DNA of 64,000 bases, from positions 1 through 64,000 of the forward strand of contig CAMBDA010000008.1 of assembly GCA_945865175.1 (NCBI GenBank), written 5' to 3'. The first letter of the stretch is position 1; every line of letters begins with the position of its first letter. Position numbers and translations under genes: made by a program. The notes beneath the pieces are model-generated. The model was not told the DNA's origin and searched no databases. It was given only the letters and a program-made list of their open reading frames with translations. Below, in pieces: positions 27,322 to 35,359 of this stretch. This DNA comes from an uncultured Prevotellaceae bacterium (lineage in GTDB: Bacteria; Bacteroidota; Bacteroidia; Bacteroidales; Bacteroidaceae).

Positions 27322-27464
27322 AGGGCATCGGGCGGTGCCGCGTTGCTGCCTAACTGGGAAAAATTTGCTGCCCAACTGGGTAACAAAATTTCTCCAGTTA
27401 GGGAAAAAAGAGACCCCATTTTCTCCCTCTAAAGGCCCTTGACAAGCGGGTGTCCCGCGTCCAC
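27296..27464. repeat. Composite repeat R1: inverted arms around CCAACTGG units
   Basis: A 15-bp arm (GTGGACGCGGGACAC, 27296-27310) and its exact complement (27450-27464) flank three CCTAACTGGG/CCCAACTGGG/CCAGTTAGGG units at 27349-27403, each next to an A- or T-rich run. The left arm is shared with the 251-bp element. The same architecture occurs at 40544-40725. Confidence 0.6.
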
Positions 27465-27552
27465 TGCGATACGCCTGTGAGCGCGCACACACGAGGGGAC
27501 GGCCAGATTGCACGGCAGGTCGGAAACGAGGCGGCGCCAGGTCGGAAACCTC

Positions 27553-27583
27553 TTGCAGGAACGGAAACCTTGTCGTAACTTTG
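27553..27583 (+). promoter_or_regulatory. Orphan promoter before gene debris
   Basis: TTG (27553-27555), a 20-bp spacer and TAACTTTG (27576-27583) form a good Bacteroidetes promoter. Downstream is an ATG at 27645 beginning MASLKNFSLMNILA, which looks like a signal-sequence start but then loses coding character. Confidence 0.5.
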
Positions 27584-27644
27584 CACCGTCGGAATGCCGG
27601 TAAGGATGCAAGTCACCATCGGCAGAAGACACATAAACAGACAA

Positions 27645-28078
27645 ATGGCATCACTAAAAAACTTTTCACTCATGAACATCCTTGCACATCACCGTTTCCA
27701 CACCGCGATACACCACAATGACCTTGTGGAGCACTGTATGGCCAATGTTTCCGCCCACAGGCCTTGCCGTTGTAGGGGTTGGCATCCAATCGGCTCTGCC
27801 GCTTGGCTTGTCCAAGAACTCCGATTCCGAGCACCGCATACGGATGAAGGGCTTCTCCTACGCCGCCGAGTTCTACCATACCGACTACTCCACCCACCGT
27901 CCTTCCCCCGAACAGGCCGACTACCACCGCACACTCTACTGGAACCCCAACCTGAAACTGGATGGCGAGGGGAAGGCACAGATGACGTTCCTACAACAAT
28001 GGCCGCACCACCCGCCTCAGCATCGAGGCCACAGGCCTGTCGCCCGACGGAACCATTCTGTGGAACAATACGGAGTAA
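27645..28078 (+). pseudogene. Decayed gene ending in a frameshifted MG2 3' fragment
   Basis: The first 40 bp may be the start of a lost envelope-protein gene. From about 27829 the sequence matches the C-terminus of the MG2 protein at 17628-20570 (AEFYHTDYSTHRPSPEQADY, RTLYWNPNLKLDGEGKAQ). One extra C near 27990 shifts the frame. After the shift the reading FYNNGRTTRLSIEATG continues to LWNNTE and a TAA at 28076-28078, matching LWNKTE of the intact gene. The rest of 26343-28160 holds only the repeats and the promoter listed separately. Confidence 0.7.
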
Positions 28079-28094
28079 ATTTTCCACCCATTCC

Positions 28095-28125
28095 TTGTCC
28101 ATCTCGGAATAAAAGCGTAGCTTTG
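28095..28125 (+). promoter_or_regulatory. Promoter of AAA-ATPase-like copy D
   Basis: TTG (28095-28097), 20 bp, TAGCTTTG (28118-28125). From the -7 region through the first 48 coding bases the sequence is identical to copy B. Confidence 0.7.
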
Positions 28126-28160
28126 CAGGTGAATAGGCACGAAACGCAGCAAAAACCAGC

Positions 28161-29726
28161 ATGGATATGAACAAACTGAAGCGGTTGCCCGTGGGCATAC
28201 AGACATTTGAGAAGGTCATCAATGGGGATTACCTCTATGTGGACAAGACGGAATACATCTGGAACATGGTCCACCTGAGCAACTATATCTTCCTGAGCCG
28301 CCCCCGGCGGTTCGGCAAGTCATTGCTTGTGTCCACGCTCCAGGCCTATTTCGAGGGAAAGAGGGAACTGTTCAAGGGGCTGGCCATGGAACGGCTGGAG
28401 AAGGAATGGGTGGAATATCCTGTGCTGCGTTTCGACATGAGCCTGGGCAAGCACATGGAGAAGGACCAGCTGGAGCGGTATCTGGGAAACCGCCTTGCCG
28501 AATACGAGGGGCGGTATGGCATCACCCATCCGGCAACGGACAACAACGACCGTTTCACTGCATTGATTCAGGCAGCATACCATAAGACGGGCAAGAAGGT
28601 GGTCATCCTCATCGATGAGTATGACGCTCCGCTGCTGGATGTGGTGCACGAGGAAACGGCCCTGCCCATCCTGCGCAATGTGATGCGCAACTTCTACTCC
28701 CCGTTGAAGGCCTCGGACCCCTATCTGCAGTTTGTCTTCCTCACGGGCATCACCAAATTCTCCCAGCTCAGCATCTTCAGCGAGCTGAACAACCTGAAGA
28801 ACATCTCCATGCGCCCCGACTATGCAGGAGTGTGCGGTATCACCGAGGAGGAGATGCTCACCCAGATGACCGACTATATCGATGATTTCGCCCAGGCTCA
28901 GCAGATTACCCGCGAAGAGACCATCACCGGGCTGAAACGGCAGTATGACGGCTATCACTTCACGTGGCCCTCGCCCGATATTTTCAATCCTTTCAGCCTG
29001 CTCAACGCCTTCCAGGACCATGACTACACCAACTACTGGTTCTCGTCGGGCACTCCCACCTATCTCATCGAGATGCTGCGGAAGTTCAACGTTGTACCGT
29101 CGAAAATCGGCGGCGGAAGGGTGCTGGCATCAGCCTTCGATGCGCCAACCGAGAACATGAAGAGCATCACCCCGCTACTCTATCAGAGCGGCTACGTCAC
29201 CATCAAGGACTACAACCGTGCGACAAGACTGTACACCCTCGACATCCCGAACAACGAATTGCGGGTAGGGCTGATGGACAGCCTCTTGCCCAATTATGTG
29301 GCCGAGTATGCCGATGAAGGGGGCACCACGATAGGCTACATGTACGAAGCCCTGCTCAATGAAGACCTCGACAGGATGTTCCGCCTCCTGCAGGCCTATC
29401 TGCTGACAGTCCCCTATTGCGACAACGCCAACTCTGAAGGACATTACCAGCAGCTGCTCTATGTCATCTTCTCGCTCTTCGGCAGATATGTGGACGTGGA
29501 GGTCCACACACCGACAGGCCGTGTGGATATAGTGATGAAGACGGCCAAGGCCCTTTATCTCTTCGAACTGAAGCTCAACATGTCCGCCCAGGCAGCCATG
29601 GACCAGATCGACCTGAAGGACTACGCCTCCAAGTTTTCCCTCTCAGGACTGCCCATAGTGAAGGTGGGCATCAATTTCGATCCCGAGCGCCGCACCATCG
29701 GGGACTGGAGGATAGAGCAAGTCTGA
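28161..29726 (+). CDS. AAA-ATPase-like / PD-(D/E)XK (PDDEXK_9) protein, copy D
   Basis: This complete 521-residue member starts MDMNKLKRLPVGIQTFEKV. Walker A RRFGKSLL, Walker B LIDEYDAP and the GRVDIV...ELKL nuclease-like pattern are intact. Block structure: the 5' end is like B, 28526-28918 is identical to C, the middle (about 29100-29380) is its own, and 29385-29609 is identical to B. The gene is preceded by a broken copy of the MG2 3' end, so gene plus upstream flank appear to have been duplicated together from a copy C-like locus. It stands 205 bp before leuS. Confidence 0.88.
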   Translation: MDMNKLKRLPVGIQTFEKVINGDYLYVDKTEYIWNMVHLSNYIFLSRPRRFGKSLLVSTLQAYFEGKRELFKGLAMERLEKEWVEYPVLRFDMSLGKHMEKDQLERYLGNRLAEYEGRYGITHPATDNNDRFTALIQAAYHKTGKKVVILIDEYDAPLLDVVHEETALPILRNVMRNFYSPLKASDPYLQFVFLTGITKFSQLSIFSELNNLKNISMRPDYAGVCGITEEEMLTQMTDYIDDFAQAQQITREETITGLKRQYDGYHFTWPSPDIFNPFSLLNAFQDHDYTNYWFSSGTPTYLIEMLRKFNVVPSKIGGGRVLASAFDAPTENMKSITPLLYQSGYVTIKDYNRATRLYTLDIPNNELRVGLMDSLLPNYVAEYADEGGTTIGYMYEALLNEDLDRMFRLLQAYLLTVPYCDNANSEGHYQQLLYVIFSLFGRYVDVEVHTPTGRVDIVMKTAKALYLFELKLNMSAQAAMDQIDLKDYASKFSLSGLPIVKVGINFDPERRTIGDWRIEQV

Positions 29727-29890
29727 ACAGATACAGCCAGCTTCTGTTACAGCTCCGCCATCCTTTGGTCAAAGCCCTTGGCTCCTCCTTTTTCTCCAAA
29801 CATCCTTTGGTGGAGCCGTGACCGCATCATGCTGATTACCCCCTATGTATGAAAGTGTTTCTTTTCTTCGTTTATTCCAAAGAAATTGAG

Positions 29891-29898
29891 TACCTTTG
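29891..29898 (+). promoter_or_regulatory. Bacteroidetes -7 box for leuS
   Basis: TACCTTTG, 33 nt before the ATG at 29932, with TTCG 20 bp upstream as a weak -33 element. Confidence 0.55.
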
Positions 29899-29931
29899 TG
29901 GCCGAAAACAAACAAATAATATATTCTGAAA

Positions 29932-32847
29932 ATGGCAAGAGATTATAATTTTCAAGAAATTGAAAGAAAATGGCACCAGAAATGGAATGAACTCCATACA
30001 TATAAGGTGACTGAGGACGAGGAAAAAAAGAAGTTTTATGTGCTCAACATGTTCCCCTATCCCAGTGGGGCGGGGCTCCATGTGGGGCATCCCCTTGGCT
30101 ATATAGCCAGCGACATTTACGCACGCTATAAGCGCCTGCAGGGATTCAATGTGCTCAATCCCATGGGCTATGATGCCTATGGCCTGCCTGCCGAACAGCA
30201 CGCCATCAAGACGGGACAACACCCCGAGATAAGCACTTTCCAGAATATCGACCACTATCGCGAGCAGCTGGACAAGATAGGATTCTCGTTCGACTGGGAC
30301 CGCGAGGTGCGCACCTGTACGCCCGACTATTACCACTGGACACAATGGGCCTTCCAGAAGATGTTCGGCAGTTTTTTCTGCAACAAGGAGCAGAAGGCCA
30401 AGCCCATTGAGGCACTTGTCGCCCATTTCGAGAAGGAGGGAACGGCCGGCTGGGATGTGGCCTGCACCGAGGAGATGCAGTTTACCGCGGAGGAGTGGAA
30501 CAGCTGGGACGAGAAGAAGCAGAGCGATGTGCTGATGAACTACCGTCTGGCCTTCATGGGAGAGACCATGGTGAACTGGTGTCCCCAGCTGGGCACCGTG
30601 CTGGCCAACGATGAGGTGGTGAACGGAGTGAGCGAGCGTGGAGGCTATCCCGTGGAGCAGAAGAAGATGCGCCAGTGGTGCCTGCGTGTGAGCGCCTACA
30701 GCCAGCGTCTGCTGGACGGGCTGGACACCATCCAGTGGAGCGACAGCATCAAGGAGACCCAGAAAAACTGGATTGGACGCAGCGAGGGTACCGAGGTGGA
30801 GATAAGCGTGGCCGACAGTGACATCCGCTTTACCATCTTCACCACCCGTGCCGACACGATGTTTGGCGTCACCTTCTTCGTGCTGGCTCCCGAGAGCGAG
30901 CTGGTGGACCAGGTGACCACAGCCGGGCAGCGTGCCCAGGTGGACGAATACATAAAGTATGTGAAGAGCCGCACCGAGCGCGAGCGCATGATTGACCACA
31001 CGGTGACGGGCGTGTTCTCCGGTGCCTATGGCATCAATCCCATTACGGGCGACCGTTGCCCCATCTACATAGCCGAATATGTGCTGGCAGGCTATGGCAC
31101 GGGCGCCATTATGGCGGTGCCTGCCCATGACAGCCGCGACTATGCCTTTGCCAGGCATTTCGGCCTGCCCGTCATCCCGTTGGTGGAGGGAGCCGATGTG
31201 AGCGAGGAGAGCTATGATGCCAAGGAGGGCATTGTCACCAACTCGCCCGTGAGCAAGGACAAGAGTGTGGAATATGACGGTGAAACCCTTTGCCTGAACG
31301 GTCTCAGCATCAAGGAGGCCATCCGGGAAACCAAGCGATTCGTGAGCGCTCACAATCTGGGACGCGTGAAGGTGAACTACCGCCTGCGCGATGCCATCTT
31401 CAGCCGCCAGCGCTACTGGGGCGAACCCTTCCCCGTATATTACAGGCACGGCATTCCTACGATGATTCCCGAGGACTGTCTGCCCGTGAAACTGCCCGAG
31501 GTGGAGAAGTTCCTCCCCACCGCCACCGGCGAACCCCCATTGGGCAATGCCCAGATGTGGGCATGGGACGAGGTGAACAGAAAGGTGGTGGACAAGGCGC
31601 TCATCGATGACAGTACCGTCTTCCCCATCGAGCTGTACACCATGCCGGGATTTGCCGGTTCCAGCGCCTACTACCTGCGCTATATGGATCCCAAGAACGA
31701 TAAGGCACTCGTGAGCGAAAAGGCTGCCTCCTACTGGCAGAATGTGGACCTGTATGTGGGCGGCAGCGAACATGCCACAGGCCACCTCATCTATTCGCGC
31801 TTCTGGAACAAGTTCCTTTTCGACCTGGGAATCAGCAAGAAGGAAGAGCCCTTCCAGAAACTCATCAACCAGGGTATGATTCAGGGATGGTCCAGCTTTG
31901 TGTTCCGTGTGAAGGGTACACAGACGTATGTGAGCTATGACCTGCTGGATGTGCAGTATGACGATGCCGCCAAGAAGAACCGCTTTTTCTACCAGGGCAC
32001 CGAGGCCGACCCCATCTATACAGACATAAGCACCGTGAAGAACGGCAACCAGCTGGACGTGGACAAGTTCCGTGCATGGATGCCCGAGTTCAAGGAGGCC
32101 CGGATTGTCACCAACGAGGCCGGACACTATATCATCAGCCAGGCCATTGAGAAGATGTCCAAGTCGAAGTACAATGTGGTGAACCCCGATGATATCTGCG
32201 AGCGCTATGGAGCCGACACACTCCGGTTGTATGAGATGTTCCTGGGCCCCATAGAGCAGAGCAAGCCCTGGGACGTGGCCGGCATAGACGGATGCTTCCG
32301 TTTCCTGAAGAAGTTCTGGACGCTCTATTTCGACAAGGAGGGAAACGTGAGCTGTGACGACAGCGAGCCCACAGCCGACAATATGAAGAGCCTTCACAAG
32401 CTCATCAGGAAGGTGACGGCCGACATAGAGGCCTTCTCCTACAACACCAGCGTGCCTGCCTTCATGGTGGCCACCACCGAGCTGTCGCAGCAGAAGTGCC
32501 GCAGCCGCAAGGTGCTGGAACCGCTGGCCGTACTGATAGCCCCCTTCTGCCCGCATGTGGCCGAGGAACTGTGGGAGGCCATGGGCCACACCACCACCGT
32601 GTGCGATGCCACATGGCCTGTGTTTGAGGAAAAATACATGGTGGAGAGCATGGTGAAAATGCCTGTTCAGTTCAATGGAAAGGTACGCTTCACGATGACC
32701 TTTGAGGCCAGTGCCACTCCTGATGCCATTCTGGAGGCCGTTATCGGTGCCCCCGAGGCAGCCAGGTATCTCGAGGGCATGGAAGTGGTGAAGAAGATTG
32801 TGGTGCCCGGACGTATTGTGAATCTCGTAATCAAACCCAAAAACTGA
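29932..32847 (+). CDS. leuS: Leucyl-tRNA synthetase
   Basis: LeuRS is a cytoplasmic class I synthetase that charges tRNA-Leu. The 971-residue protein has the HIGH motif as H50-V-G-H53 ([11 protein letters not shown]). A CP1 editing domain follows with [15 protein letters not shown] and the [15 protein letters not shown] stretch. KMSKS lies in [16 protein letters not shown] near residue 742, followed by an anticodon-binding domain and C-terminal extension. It is longer than the E. coli enzyme (860), as is common in Bacteroidetes, because of an insertion before KMSKS. It starts a plus-strand run with yitT genes and rdgB. Confidence 0.97.
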   Translation: MARDYNFQEIERKWHQKWNELHTYKVTEDEEKKKFYVLNMFPYPSGAGLHVGHPLGYIASDIYARYKRLQGFNVLNPMGYDAYGLPAEQHAIKTGQHPEISTFQNIDHYREQLDKIGFSFDWDREVRTCTPDYYHWTQWAFQKMFGSFFCNKEQKAKPIEALVAHFEKEGTAGWDVACTEEMQFTAEEWNSWDEKKQSDVLMNYRLAFMGETMVNWCPQLGTVLANDEVVNGVSERGGYPVEQKKMRQWCLRVSAYSQRLLDGLDTIQWSDSIKETQKNWIGRSEGTEVEISVADSDIRFTIFTTRADTMFGVTFFVLAPESELVDQVTTAGQRAQVDEYIKYVKSRTERERMIDHTVTGVFSGAYGINPITGDRCPIYIAEYVLAGYGTGAIMAVPAHDSRDYAFARHFGLPVIPLVEGADVSEESYDAKEGIVTNSPVSKDKSVEYDGETLCLNGLSIKEAIRETKRFVSAHNLGRVKVNYRLRDAIFSRQRYWGEPFPVYYRHGIPTMIPEDCLPVKLPEVEKFLPTATGEPPLGNAQMWAWDEVNRKVVDKALIDDSTVFPIELYTMPGFAGSSAYYLRYMDPKNDKALVSEKAASYWQNVDLYVGGSEHATGHLIYSRFWNKFLFDLGISKKEEPFQKLINQGMIQGWSSFVFRVKGTQTYVSYDLLDVQYDDAAKKNRFFYQGTEADPIYTDISTVKNGNQLDVDKFRAWMPEFKEARIVTNEAGHYIISQAIEKMSKSKYNVVNPDDICERYGADTLRLYEMFLGPIEQSKPWDVAGIDGCFRFLKKFWTLYFDKEGNVSCDDSEPTADNMKSLHKLIRKVTADIEAFSYNTSVPAFMVATTELSQQKCRSRKVLEPLAVLIAPFCPHVAEELWEAMGHTTTVCDATWPVFEEKYMVESMVKMPVQFNGKVRFTMTFEASATPDAILEAVIGAPEAARYLEGMEVVKKIVVPGRIVNLVIKPKN

Positions 32848-32859
32848 TTTTTCCCTCTT

Positions 32860-33756
32860 ATGTCACCGTTACTCAACAAACGCAGAATATGGGAGTTCGT
32901 GAAGGACTTCCTGGCCATCAACCTTGGGTTGGCCGTCTATTCGCTGGGATGGGCGGCTTTCCTGCTGCCCTACCATATTGCCACGGGCGCACTGGTGGGT
33001 GTGTGTGCCATCATCTATTACCTCACCAACTTCCCGATGAGCTATTCCATCCTCATCGCCAACGGTGCCCTGCTGCTCACCGCCCTGAAGCAGCTGGGAT
33101 GGAAATTCACCCTGAAGACAGCCTATGCGGTGGTGGCCCTCTCCACCTATCTGGAGGTGGGACAGAAGATGGTCACCGATGCCAATGGCCAGCTCATGCA
33201 GCTGTTGGGTGAGGGACAGGACTCCATGGCCTGTGTGCTGGGAGCCATACTCAACGGTGTGGGTATAGCCATCGTGTTCCTGGCCGGTGGAAGCACGGGC
33301 GGATGGGACATCGTGGCCGCTGTGGTCAACAAGTACAAGAACATCAGCCTGGGCCGTGTGCTCCTGTTTCTCGACCTCTTTGTCATAGGCTCCTGCTGGC
33401 CCATCTTCCACGACTGGCGCATGGTGGTTTTCGGATACGTCACGCTGGCCATCTACACCTATGTGCTGGACATGGTCATCAACAGTGCCCGTCAGGATGT
33501 GCAGTTCATCATCTTCACCCGCTGCCACACGGCCATAAGCGACCGCATCATCAACGAAACGGCCCACTCGGTGACCGTGCTCAACGGTGAGGGCTACTAC
33601 AGTCACCAGGATGTGAAAATCCTCATCACCATCGTCCACAAGCGGGAGGCCATCAACATCCTGCGCATGATTCACGAAACGGACCCCTCGGCCTTCGTGT
33701 CGCAGAGCAGAGTGGAGGGTGTGTATGGCAATGGCTTCAATCCCATCAAGACGTGA
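32860..33756 (+). CDS. YitT-family membrane protein (DUF161/DUF2179), first copy
   Basis: The 298-residue protein has about five to six hydrophobic segments in the first 200 residues (for example NLGLAVYSLGWAAFLL and FLAGGSTGGWDIVAAVV, the latter a conserved YitT loop). A C-terminal cytoplasmic DUF2179 domain follows (ITIVHKREAINILRMI... VEGVYGNGF). The role is not established; transport is suspected. It lies 12 bp after leuS and is followed by a strong terminator, then a second YitT gene. Confidence 0.85.
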   Translation: MSPLLNKRRIWEFVKDFLAINLGLAVYSLGWAAFLLPYHIATGALVGVCAIIYYLTNFPMSYSILIANGALLLTALKQLGWKFTLKTAYAVVALSTYLEVGQKMVTDANGQLMQLLGEGQDSMACVLGAILNGVGIAIVFLAGGSTGGWDIVAAVVNKYKNISLGRVLLFLDLFVIGSCWPIFHDWRMVVFGYVTLAIYTYVLDMVINSARQDVQFIIFTRCHTAISDRIINETAHSVTVLNGEGYYSHQDVKILITIVHKREAINILRMIHETDPSAFVSQSRVEGVYGNGFNPIKT

Positions 33757-33760
33757 ATCA

Positions 33761-33796
33761 GCCCCTCCCCGGCAACGGGGAGGAGGGCATTTTTTC
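33761..33796 (+). terminator. Intrinsic terminator between the two YitT genes
   Basis: A GC-rich stem (GCCCCTCCCC paired with GGGGAGGAGGGC with a small bulge, loop GGCAAC) is followed by six T. It separates leuS-yitT from the second yitT-rdgB unit. Confidence 0.85.
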
Positions 33797-33812
33797 TGTA
33801 AGAATGAATTAG

Positions 33813-34703
33813 ATGTTCCAAGCGATGAAGAAAGGAGAACTGTCCCTTTTGCAGGACTATGGCAAAATGTTGCTGGGCCTGGCTATCTATAGCATCGGCT
33901 ATACGCTCTTTCTGCTGCCCTACCAGATTACCAGTGGTGGTGTGAGCGGTATAGCCGCTCTGATATACTATTCCACGGGCTTTCAGGCACAGTACAGCTA
34001 TTTCCTCATCAACTGTGCGTTGCTGGTGTTTGCCTTGCGCATCATGGGCCGAAGCTATTTTGTTCGTACTATTGTGGCCACATCGTTGGTGAGCTTGGGC
34101 ATAGGTTTCCTGCAGGACATTATCACGCAGCCCGATGGCACACTGCTCCGCTGCATAGGCGACCAGAAATTCATGGCCTGTGTAATCGGGGGCTGCATGG
34201 AGGGTCTGGGTCTGGCATTTGTGTTCCTTTCGGGCGGCAGCACGGGCGGCACCGACATCATCGCCTCGTGTGTCAACAAGTACAGGGACATCAGTCTGGG
34301 CCGCGTGATGCTCTATGCCGACATCTTCATCATCAGCTGCAGCTACCTTATCTTCCACGACATAGAGACGCTGGTGATTGGCTACCTCACGATGATGATT
34401 TCCATGAACGTGCTCGACTTTGTCATCAACGGTGCCCGCCAGAGTGTGCAGTTCATCATCATTTCCGGCAAGCATGAGGAGATTGCCGACAGTGTGGGCC
34501 GGAAGATGGAACGCGGTGTCACCATCCTGTATGGAGCAGGATGGTACAGCAAGGAACAGCGGCAGGTGCTCCTCATTCTGGCCAAGAAGCATGAGAGCCA
34601 CCAGCTGTTTGCACTCATTCAGGAGATTGACCCTTATGCATTTGTGTCGATGAGCAATGTGGAGGGTGTGTTTGGAGAAGGATTCGACAAGATAAAAAGA
34701 TAA
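33813..34703 (+). CDS. YitT-family membrane protein (DUF161/DUF2179), second copy
   Basis: The 296-residue protein is a diverged paralogue of its neighbour with the same layout: about five membrane segments, FLSGGSTGGTDIIASCV, and a DUF2179 domain ending SNVEGVFGEGFDKIKR. Start options are ATG 33813 and ATG 33825 (MKKGEL). The rdgB gene starts four bases after its stop, so the two are probably co-translated. Confidence 0.85.
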   Translation: MFQAMKKGELSLLQDYGKMLLGLAIYSIGYTLFLLPYQITSGGVSGIAALIYYSTGFQAQYSYFLINCALLVFALRIMGRSYFVRTIVATSLVSLGIGFLQDIITQPDGTLLRCIGDQKFMACVIGGCMEGLGLAFVFLSGGSTGGTDIIASCVNKYRDISLGRVMLYADIFIISCSYLIFHDIETLVIGYLTMMISMNVLDFVINGARQSVQFIIISGKHEEIADSVGRKMERGVTILYGAGWYSKEQRQVLLILAKKHESHQLFALIQEIDPYAFVSMSNVEGVFGEGFDKIKR

Positions 34704-34707
34704 GTGT

Positions 34708-35322
34708 ATGATGGAAAAGAACGTATTGATAATGGCCACCAACAATGCACACAAGCTGGAGGAGGTGCGCCAGATATTGCAGGGACGCTATCAGGTGAAG
34801 GGACTGGCCGACATCGGCTGCCATGAGGAAGTGCCCGAGGATGCCGACACGCTCCAGGGCAATGCCCTACAGAAGGCACGCTATGTGCACGACCGCTATG
34901 GTGTGGACTGTTTTGCCGATGACACGGGGCTCGAGGTGGATGCGCTTCAGGGAGCACCAGGTGTCTATACGGCCCGCTTCGGACAGATGGGCGGATATGG
35001 GGCCAGCCACGATTCGGATGCCAATATCCGTTGCCTGCTCGACCGGTTGCAGGGAAACGAATGCCGCACGGCCCGCTTCCGCACCATCATCGCACTGGTG
35101 AAGGATGGTGAGGAGCACCTCTTCGAGGGCGTGGTGGAAGGCCACATCCTCACTTCCAGACAGGGAGAGGGCGGCTTCGGCTACGACCCTGTGTTTGCCC
35201 CCGTGGAGAGCGGAAAGGCTTTTGCCCTGATGACGGCCGAGGAGAAAAACCGAATCAGCCACCGGGGACGGGCCACACGCAAGCTGGCCGACTTCTTGCT
35301 TGGACTGACTTCTGAGATGTAA
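34708..35322 (+). CDS. rdgB: Non-canonical purine NTP pyrophosphatase (RdgB/HAM1)
   Basis: This enzyme hydrolyses dITP, ITP and XTP to monophosphates to keep deaminated purines out of DNA and RNA. The 204-residue protein has the N-terminal ATNNAHKLEEV motif, FADDTGLEVDALQGAPGVYT with the metal-binding acidic pair, and GEGGFGYDPVF. Length is normal. It follows the second YitT gene by 4 bp. Confidence 0.94.
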   Translation: MMEKNVLIMATNNAHKLEEVRQILQGRYQVKGLADIGCHEEVPEDADTLQGNALQKARYVHDRYGVDCFADDTGLEVDALQGAPGVYTARFGQMGGYGASHDSDANIRCLLDRLQGNECRTARFRTIIALVKDGEEHLFEGVVEGHILTSRQGEGGFGYDPVFAPVESGKAFALMTAEEKNRISHRGRATRKLADFLLGLTSEM

Positions 35323-35359
35323 TCTCTCCTGCTCACCTTTATAATTAATTAATGTATAT

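Noticed and set aside
29872-32589. Long minus-strand reading (905 residues) opposite leuS
   Set aside because: Antisense shadow of a highly biased gene; it shows no domain and has His/Gly-rich low-complexity composition.
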